DNA from: Burkholderiales bacterium
Lineage (GTDB): Bacteria; Pseudomonadota; Gammaproteobacteria; Burkholderiales; Ga0077523
Reading direction: 5' to 3'
Length of the DNA stretch: 35,881 nt
Assembly: GCA_019747905.1 (NCBI GenBank)
Contig: JAIEQG010000043.1
Coordinates: 1-35,881 of the forward strand
Part shown: positions 31,991 through 35,881 of the stretch, in pieces
Numbering within the stretch: the first letter of the stretch is position 1
How the letters are laid out: each line of letters begins with the position of its first letter
Position numbers and translations under genes: made by a program
Notes under the pieces: generated by a model
Database searches by the model: none
What the model was told of the DNA's origin: nothing
The model's input: the letters and a program-made list of their open reading frames with translations, nothing else

Positions 31991-33199
31991 ATGACCATCG
32001 ATCGCAGGCGTTTCCTGGCGACCGCGGCGGGCATGGCTGTGGCGGGGCCGACGCTGGCCGCGCCGGGGGGCGGTCCGGCCGGCCTGCCGGCGGGCGCCCT
32101 GGAATCGGCGGCGTGGGACACGCTGCCGGGCAAGCAGCCGCTCATCAAGCGCAGCTGGCGGCCGCCCAACTTCGAGACGCCCACGCGCTATTTCGGCGAG
32201 GCGTTCACGCCGAACGACGCGTTCTTCGTGCGCTATCACCTGTCCAACATTCCGCAGGTGGACGCGGCCGGCTGGGCTGTGGAGATCGGTGGTGACGCTG
32301 CCGAGAAAGCCATCCGGTTCACGCTGGACCAACTGAAGTCGGACTTCGAGGCGGTCGAGATCGCAGCGCTGTGCCAATGCTCGGGCAATCGGCGCGGGCT
32401 CTCCGATCCGCATGTTCCCGGCGTGCAATGGGGCTACGGCGCGATGGGCAATGCACGGTGGAAGGGCGTGCGGCTCAAGGATGTGCTCGCGAAGGCCGGG
32501 ATCAAGGCGGGCGCCCTCGAAGTCGCGTTCGACGGTGCCGACGGCGGACTCACCGAGAAGACGCCCGATTTCGTGAAGAGCATTCCGCTGTGGAAGGCGC
32601 TCGACGAGCACACCCTGATCGCCTGGGAGATGAACGGGGAGCCCTTGCCGCACTGGAACGGCTACCCGGCACGCATCGTGGTGCCCGGTTGGACGGCCAC
32701 CTACTGGATGAAGCACCTCACGTCGATTGCGATCCTGTCGCAGCCGTTCAAGGGCTTCTGGATGACCCCGGCCTACCGCATCCCGAAAGGCCGGTTTCCC
32801 GTGGTGGATCGCTTCCTCTCGCAGGAGACCGACGCGAACACGCCGATCACGGAGATGGTGGTGAACTCGCTCGTGACCAATCTGCGCGAAGGCATGACCT
32901 ACAAGGCCAACTCGCCATTGTTCGTGCGCGGCATCGCGTGGGACGGGGGCTACGGCATTTCGCGGGTCGAGGTGTCGCGCGACGGCGGCAAGCTGTGGGA
33001 GCTCGCGGAACTCGGGGCCGACCTCGGGCGTTTCTCGTGGCGGCAGTGGAGCTTTGCCTTCGTGCCGAAACCGGGCGACTACGTGGTGATGGCCAAGGCC
33101 ACCAACCGCATCGGCGCCACCCAGACCTTCGACCTGGTCTTCAATCCGGCGGGCTACCACAACAACGTGGTGCAGCGCATTCCGATCGTGTGTGCGTAG
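31991..33199 (+). CDS. sorA: Sulfite dehydrogenase molybdopterin subunit
   Basis: The product is 402 residues and starts at ATG 31991 with GGGAGGG at 31976-31982. A twin-arginine signal (DRRRFLATAAGMAVAGPTLA) sends it folded to the periplasm. The sulfite oxidase fold is clear: the Mo-binding cysteine is C130 in LCQCSGNRRG; GYGAMGNARWKGVRLKDVL, AWEMNGEPLPHWNGYPARI, GWTATYWMKHLTSI and the C-terminal dimerisation domain with WDGGYGISRVEVSRDGGKLW follow. It lacks the N-terminal haem domain of animal enzymes. Next to a small cytochrome c gene, it matches the SorAB sulfite:cytochrome c oxidoreductase known from Starkeya novella. It oxidises sulfite to sulfate; SoxC-type sulfane dehydrogenase is a less likely reading because no other sox gene is nearby. 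Confidence 0.9.
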   Translation: MTIDRRRFLATAAGMAVAGPTLAAPGGGPAGLPAGALESAAWDTLPGKQPLIKRSWRPPNFETPTRYFGEAFTPNDAFFVRYHLSNIPQVDAAGWAVEIGGDAAEKAIRFTLDQLKSDFEAVEIAALCQCSGNRRGLSDPHVPGVQWGYGAMGNARWKGVRLKDVLAKAGIKAGALEVAFDGADGGLTEKTPDFVKSIPLWKALDEHTLIAWEMNGEPLPHWNGYPARIVVPGWTATYWMKHLTSIAILSQPFKGFWMTPAYRIPKGRFPVVDRFLSQETDANTPITEMVVNSLVTNLREGMTYKANSPLFVRGIAWDGGYGISRVEVSRDGGKLWELAELGADLGRFSWRQWSFAFVPKPGDYVVMAKATNRIGATQTFDLVFNPAGYHNNVVQRIPIVCA

Positions 33200-33209
33200 A
33201 GGAGCTGCG

Positions 33210-33485
33210 ATGCGACATCTGTTGATCCCGATCTTGTTGATCGCGGGAGTCGCCCGGGCGGGCGAGGACGCGATCGAGTTGAAGGAAGCCCCGGGCAGGG
33301 CACTGGTGGAGGCGAATTGCGTGGCGTGCCACAGCCTCGACTACATCCAGATGAACTCCCCGTTCCTGGACCGCAAGGGCTGGGAGGCCTCCGTCAACAA
33401 GATGATCAAGGTCATGGGCGCCCCGGTGAAGGAGGAGGACGCGAAGGCCATCGTCGACTACCTCCACGCCGCGTACGGCAAATGA
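33210..33485 (+). CDS. sorB: Sulfite dehydrogenase cytochrome c subunit
   Basis: The product is 91 residues and starts at ATG 33210 with GAGGAG at 33199-33204, 10 bases after sorA. A short signal peptide ends at about residue 17 (VARA-GED). A single haem c site C37-VA-C40-H41 (NCVACHSLDY) lies near the N-terminus of the mature part. Methionines at 65 and 69 (KMIKVMGAP) are candidates for the sixth ligand. The C-terminal DAKAIVDYLHAAYGK is the usual final helix of a class I cytochrome c. It takes electrons from SorA and passes them to the respiratory chain. Size and sequence agree with SorB. Confidence 0.9.
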   Translation: MRHLLIPILLIAGVARAGEDAIELKEAPGRALVEANCVACHSLDYIQMNSPFLDRKGWEASVNKMIKVMGAPVKEEDAKAIVDYLHAAYGK

Positions 33486-33491
33486 CAAGTC

Positions 33492-33497
33492 TATAAT
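33492..33497 (+). promoter_or_regulatory. Consensus -10 box of accA (probable leaderless transcript)
   Basis: TATAAT at 33492-33497 is a perfect -10 hexamer ending 8 bases before the accA ATG at 33506. Transcription would start within about 2 bases of the ATG. No ribosome binding site exists between them (the sequence is CGCCGGCC). No good -35 is present at the usual distance, and the extended -10 TG is also missing. Confidence 0.6.
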
Positions 33498-33505
33498 CGC
33501 CGGCC

Positions 33506-34477
33506 ATGAAGACCTCCTTTCTAGACTTCGAGCAGCCCATCTCGGAGCTCGAGCAGAAGATCGAGGAGCTCCGCTTCGTGCAGGACGACTCCGCGCTGGA
33601 CATCTCCGAGGAGATCTCGCGCCTGCAGAAGAAGAGCAACTCGCTCACCAAGGACATCTACGGCAAGCTGTCCTCCTGGCAGATCTCGCAGGTGGCGCGG
33701 CACCCGCAGCGGCCCTATACGCTCGACTACGTGCAGAACCTCTTCACCGATTTCGAAGAGCTGCACGGCGATCGCAGCTTCGCCGAGGACCCGGCGATCG
33801 TGGGCGGGCTGGCGCGCTTCGGCGGCCAGTCCTGCATGGTGATCGGGCACCAGAAGGGCCGCGACACCAAGGACAAGATCTTTCGCAACTTCGGCATGCC
33901 CAAGCCCGAGGGCTACCGCAAGGCGCTGCGCCTGATGAAGCTCGCCGAGAAGTTCGCGATCCCCGTGATCACGTTCATCGATACGCCTGGCGCGTACCCG
34001 GGCGTCGGCGCGGAAGAGCGCGGCCAGTCCGAAGCCATCGGCCGCAACCTGTTCGCCATGACCGAACTGCGCGTACCGATCATCTGCACCATCATCGGTG
34101 AAGGCGGTTCCGGCGGTGCGCTGGCGATCGCGGTGGGCGACATCGTCATGATGCTGCAGTACTCGATCTACTCGGTGATCTCGCCGGAAGGCTGCGCGTC
34201 GATCCTCTGGAAGAGCGCGGACAAGGCGCCGGAGGCGGCCGAGACCCTGGGCATCACGGCGAACCGGCTGAAGACCCTGGGGCTTGCCGACAAGGTGATC
34301 CCGGAGCCGCTGGGTGGCGCCCATCGCGATCACGGGGCCACCATGCAGTCCATGCGCAAGGCGCTGACCGAGGCCCTGAAGGACCTGCAGGCACGGCCGC
34401 TGGACGAGTTGCTGGAGACCCGCTTCGAACGTCTGCTGGGCTACGGCAAGTTCAAGGAAGTGACGCCGCGCACGTAG
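33506..34477 (+). CDS. accA: Acetyl-CoA carboxylase carboxyltransferase subunit alpha
   Basis: The product is 323 residues. It forms the alpha2beta2 carboxyltransferase with AccD and transfers CO2 from carboxybiotin to acetyl-CoA, the first step of fatty acid synthesis. The N-terminus ([20 protein letters not shown]) is the conserved AccA helix. The crotonase-like core carries [63 protein letters not shown] and the [15 protein letters not shown] oxyanion region, then [14 protein letters not shown]. Length is normal for the family. Start at ATG 33506 is certain from homology. It is followed by tilS after 13 bases, an arrangement usual in betaproteobacteria. Confidence 0.97.
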   Translation: MKTSFLDFEQPISELEQKIEELRFVQDDSALDISEEISRLQKKSNSLTKDIYGKLSSWQISQVARHPQRPYTLDYVQNLFTDFEELHGDRSFAEDPAIVGGLARFGGQSCMVIGHQKGRDTKDKIFRNFGMPKPEGYRKALRLMKLAEKFAIPVITFIDTPGAYPGVGAEERGQSEAIGRNLFAMTELRVPIICTIIGEGGSGGALAIAVGDIVMMLQYSIYSVISPEGCASILWKSADKAPEAAETLGITANRLKTLGLADKVIPEPLGGAHRDHGATMQSMRKALTEALKDLQARPLDELLETRFERLLGYGKFKEVTPRT

Positions 34478-34490
34478 GGCGGATGCCTCG

Positions 34491-35810
34491 ATGACGGCAT
34501 CGAGCGCATTGCCGCTTCGGGTAGCCCGGCGGCTGGAGGCACTGGAACTCGCCGGACGGCGCGTCGTCGTCGGCTTGAGCGGCGGAATCGATTCCGTCGT
34601 CTTGCTGGATGTCCTGCACCGCGGCGCGACCAAGGTTGGTTTCTCGCTCGCAGCGCTGCACGTGCACCACGGGCTGAGCCCGAATGCCGACGCCTGGGCC
34701 GGGTTCTGCGAGCGTCTGTGTCGCGCTCGCGACATCCCGGTGCGGATCGAGCGCGTGCATGTGAGGGTCGATGGCGGCCATGGGGTCGAAGCGGCGGCGC
34801 GCGCCGCGCGCTACGCGGCCTATCGAGCGATCGATGCCGAATTCGTCGCACTTGCGCACAATCTGGACGACCAGGCCGAGACGGTGTTGCTGCAACTGCT
34901 GCGCGGTGCCGGTCCCGACGGCCTGGCAGGAATGCCGTTCGAACGGGCGCTCGGGCCGGCCACGCTGATCCGTCCGCTGCTCGACGTGCCGCGCAGCGAC
35001 ATCGAAGCCTGGGCACGTGCCCACGGGCTCGAATGGGTCGACGACGAATCCAACGCGGACGCCGCCTACGCGCGCAATCACCTGCGCCTCCATGTGCTCC
35101 CGCGCGTGGCGGGACACTATCCCGGCTACCGCGAAGCGCTCGCGCGCGCTGCCCGTAACGCAGCCGACGCGGCTGCGCTGGCCGACGCGGTGGCGCTGGC
35201 CGATCTCGCCGACATCGCGGACGATACCGGCGTGGATATCGAGCGGCTCGTGGCCCTCGGGCCGCTGCGCGCAGCGAATGCATTGCGCGGCTGGTTGCGC
35301 GATGCGGGCGTCGCGATGCCGCCGCGCATCCGGCTCGACGAAGCGCTGCGACAACTGGGCAGCGCGGCATCGGATGCTTCGCCCGAGGTGGTGATCGGCG
35401 CGCACGTGCTGCGGCGCTACCGGGACAGGGTACGGCTGGTACCGGTGGAATCCGGCGATCGCTGGTCGTTGCAGTGGGACGGCGAGCCTCGCCTGTCGCT
35501 GCCCGATGGCCGCGTCATCGTCGCGGTGGCCGGAGTCGGCGACGGCATTGCGCGCGATCGCCTCGCAGGCCACCGCGTGGTCTTGCGCAACCGGCACGGT
35601 GGCGAGCGTTTCCAGGTCCAGGCGAATCGCCCGCGGCGCGAGTTGAAGAAGCTGTTCCAGGAATCGGGCGTTGCGCCATGGGAGCGCAATCGCCTGCCGT
35701 TGCTGTGCGTGGACGAGCAGGTGATCTGGGTGCCGGGCGTAGGCATCGATCCCGGTTGGCAGGCGGGCAGCAGCGAGGTGTCGGTGCGTTTCGAGTTGCA
35801 GCAAGCCTAG
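34491..35810 (+). CDS. tilS: tRNA(Ile)-lysidine synthetase
   Basis: The product is 439 residues and converts C34 of the CAU-anticodon tRNA(Ile) to lysidine with ATP and lysine, an essential step for reading AUA codons. The PP-loop SGGIDS is at 30-35 in VVVGLSGGIDSVVLL. ALHVHHGLSPNAD, AHNLDDQAETVLLQLLRGAG and a following LIRPLLDVPRSDIEAWA are N-terminal domain signatures. The C-terminal tRNA-binding domain has the RHGGERFQ and LKKLFQESGVAPWERNRLPLL motifs. The length is normal. It is in the accA operon by spacing (13 bases). The stop at 35808-35810 is followed by a non-coding tail. Confidence 0.96.
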   Translation: MTASSALPLRVARRLEALELAGRRVVVGLSGGIDSVVLLDVLHRGATKVGFSLAALHVHHGLSPNADAWAGFCERLCRARDIPVRIERVHVRVDGGHGVEAAARAARYAAYRAIDAEFVALAHNLDDQAETVLLQLLRGAGPDGLAGMPFERALGPATLIRPLLDVPRSDIEAWARAHGLEWVDDESNADAAYARNHLRLHVLPRVAGHYPGYREALARAARNAADAAALADAVALADLADIADDTGVDIERLVALGPLRAANALRGWLRDAGVAMPPRIRLDEALRQLGSAASDASPEVVIGAHVLRRYRDRVRLVPVESGDRWSLQWDGEPRLSLPDGRVIVAVAGVGDGIARDRLAGHRVVLRNRHGGERFQVQANRPRRELKKLFQESGVAPWERNRLPLLCVDEQVIWVPGVGIDPGWQAGSSEVSVRFELQQA

Positions 35811-35881
35811 CCCGGATATTTCATGAGTGTGCCGAAACCCGGGATTGAGGGTGGGTGAAGGGATGTTCGACTCGTTTTCGA
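35811..35881. other. Non-coding tail at the window edge, possible repeat or terminator
   Basis: These 71 bases hold no gene. Directly after the tilS stop comes CCCGGATATTTCATGAG, with CCGGG at 35838-35842 able to pair with CCCGG at 35811-35815. This could be a weak terminator. The ATATTTCATGA segment is unusually AT-rich for this DNA and might be the edge of a repeat or mobile element that continues outside the window, but I cannot confirm it. Confidence 0.25.

Noticed and set aside
31991-33485. Part of a Sox thiosulfate-oxidation cluster (soxC and soxD)
   Set aside because: The cytochrome is a small single-haem SorB type and no soxXYZAB gene is nearby, so SorAB fits better.

Overview
The window is GC-rich, densely packed chromosomal DNA, most likely from a betaproteobacterium. 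The evidence is the high GC content, the accA-tilS adjacency, a CueR-type copper operon, a SorAB-type sulfite dehydrogenase and a tiny DUF3563-like protein. This placement is an inference; there is no rRNA marker. I see no tRNA, rRNA, CRISPR array, prophage or intact insertion sequence. Most genes run on the plus strand. There are two minus-strand blocks (about 14990-18989 and 22726-25172) and one small minus gene at the left edge.

Layout, left to right. (1) 2-160 minus: a 52-residue DUF3563-like protein, followed by an AT-rich control region. (2) 486-3632: an exported COG4798-type methyltransferase, an exported cupin and a GltD-like FAD/Fe-S oxidoreductase, tightly coupled. (3) 3630-3880: a mosaic of direct repeats with hairpins. 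(4) 3992-5422: an HNH endonuclease-like protein and an M48 metalloprotease lipoprotein. (5) 5571-11147: a complete ydcSTUV-patD operon (polyamine-type ABC importer plus gamma-aminobutyraldehyde dehydrogenase) in the same order as in Escherichia coli. (6) 11162-11254: a 93-bp two-hairpin repeat. (7) 11269-14980: a CueR-type promoter, copA, cueR and a DUF3047 gene. (8) 14990-18989 minus: a fused PabB-PabC gene and an exported alpha/beta hydrolase, separated only by a second copy of the 93-bp repeat. (9) 19074-22719: a molybdopterin oxidoreductase, folD and a phosphoribosyltransferase, with overlapping start and stop codons. (10) 22726-25172 minus: an AmmeMemoRadiSam pair, made of a radical SAM enzyme and a MEMO1-AMMECR1 fusion. 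(11) 25220-30220: a TetR regulator with a palindromic operator, driving an RND efflux adaptor and pump. (12) 30268-33485: gamma-glutamyltranspeptidase, then sorA and sorB. (13) 33506-35810: accA and tilS, then 71 bases with no gene.

Functionally the region mixes amine uptake and catabolism, copper efflux, p-aminobenzoate and folate metabolism (pabBC, folD), two molybdenum enzymes, multidrug efflux and housekeeping genes. The least understood part is the AmmeMemoRadiSam pair. It lies back to back with the TetR/RND operon and end to end with the molybdoenzyme-folD-phosphoribosyltransferase operon. Its biochemical role is, to my knowledge, not settled. The most distinctive non-coding features are the two copies of the 93-bp repeat (one apparently supplies the ribosome binding site of pabBC), the mosaic repeat at 3630-3880, and a consensus -10 box so close to accA that its mRNA should be leaderless.
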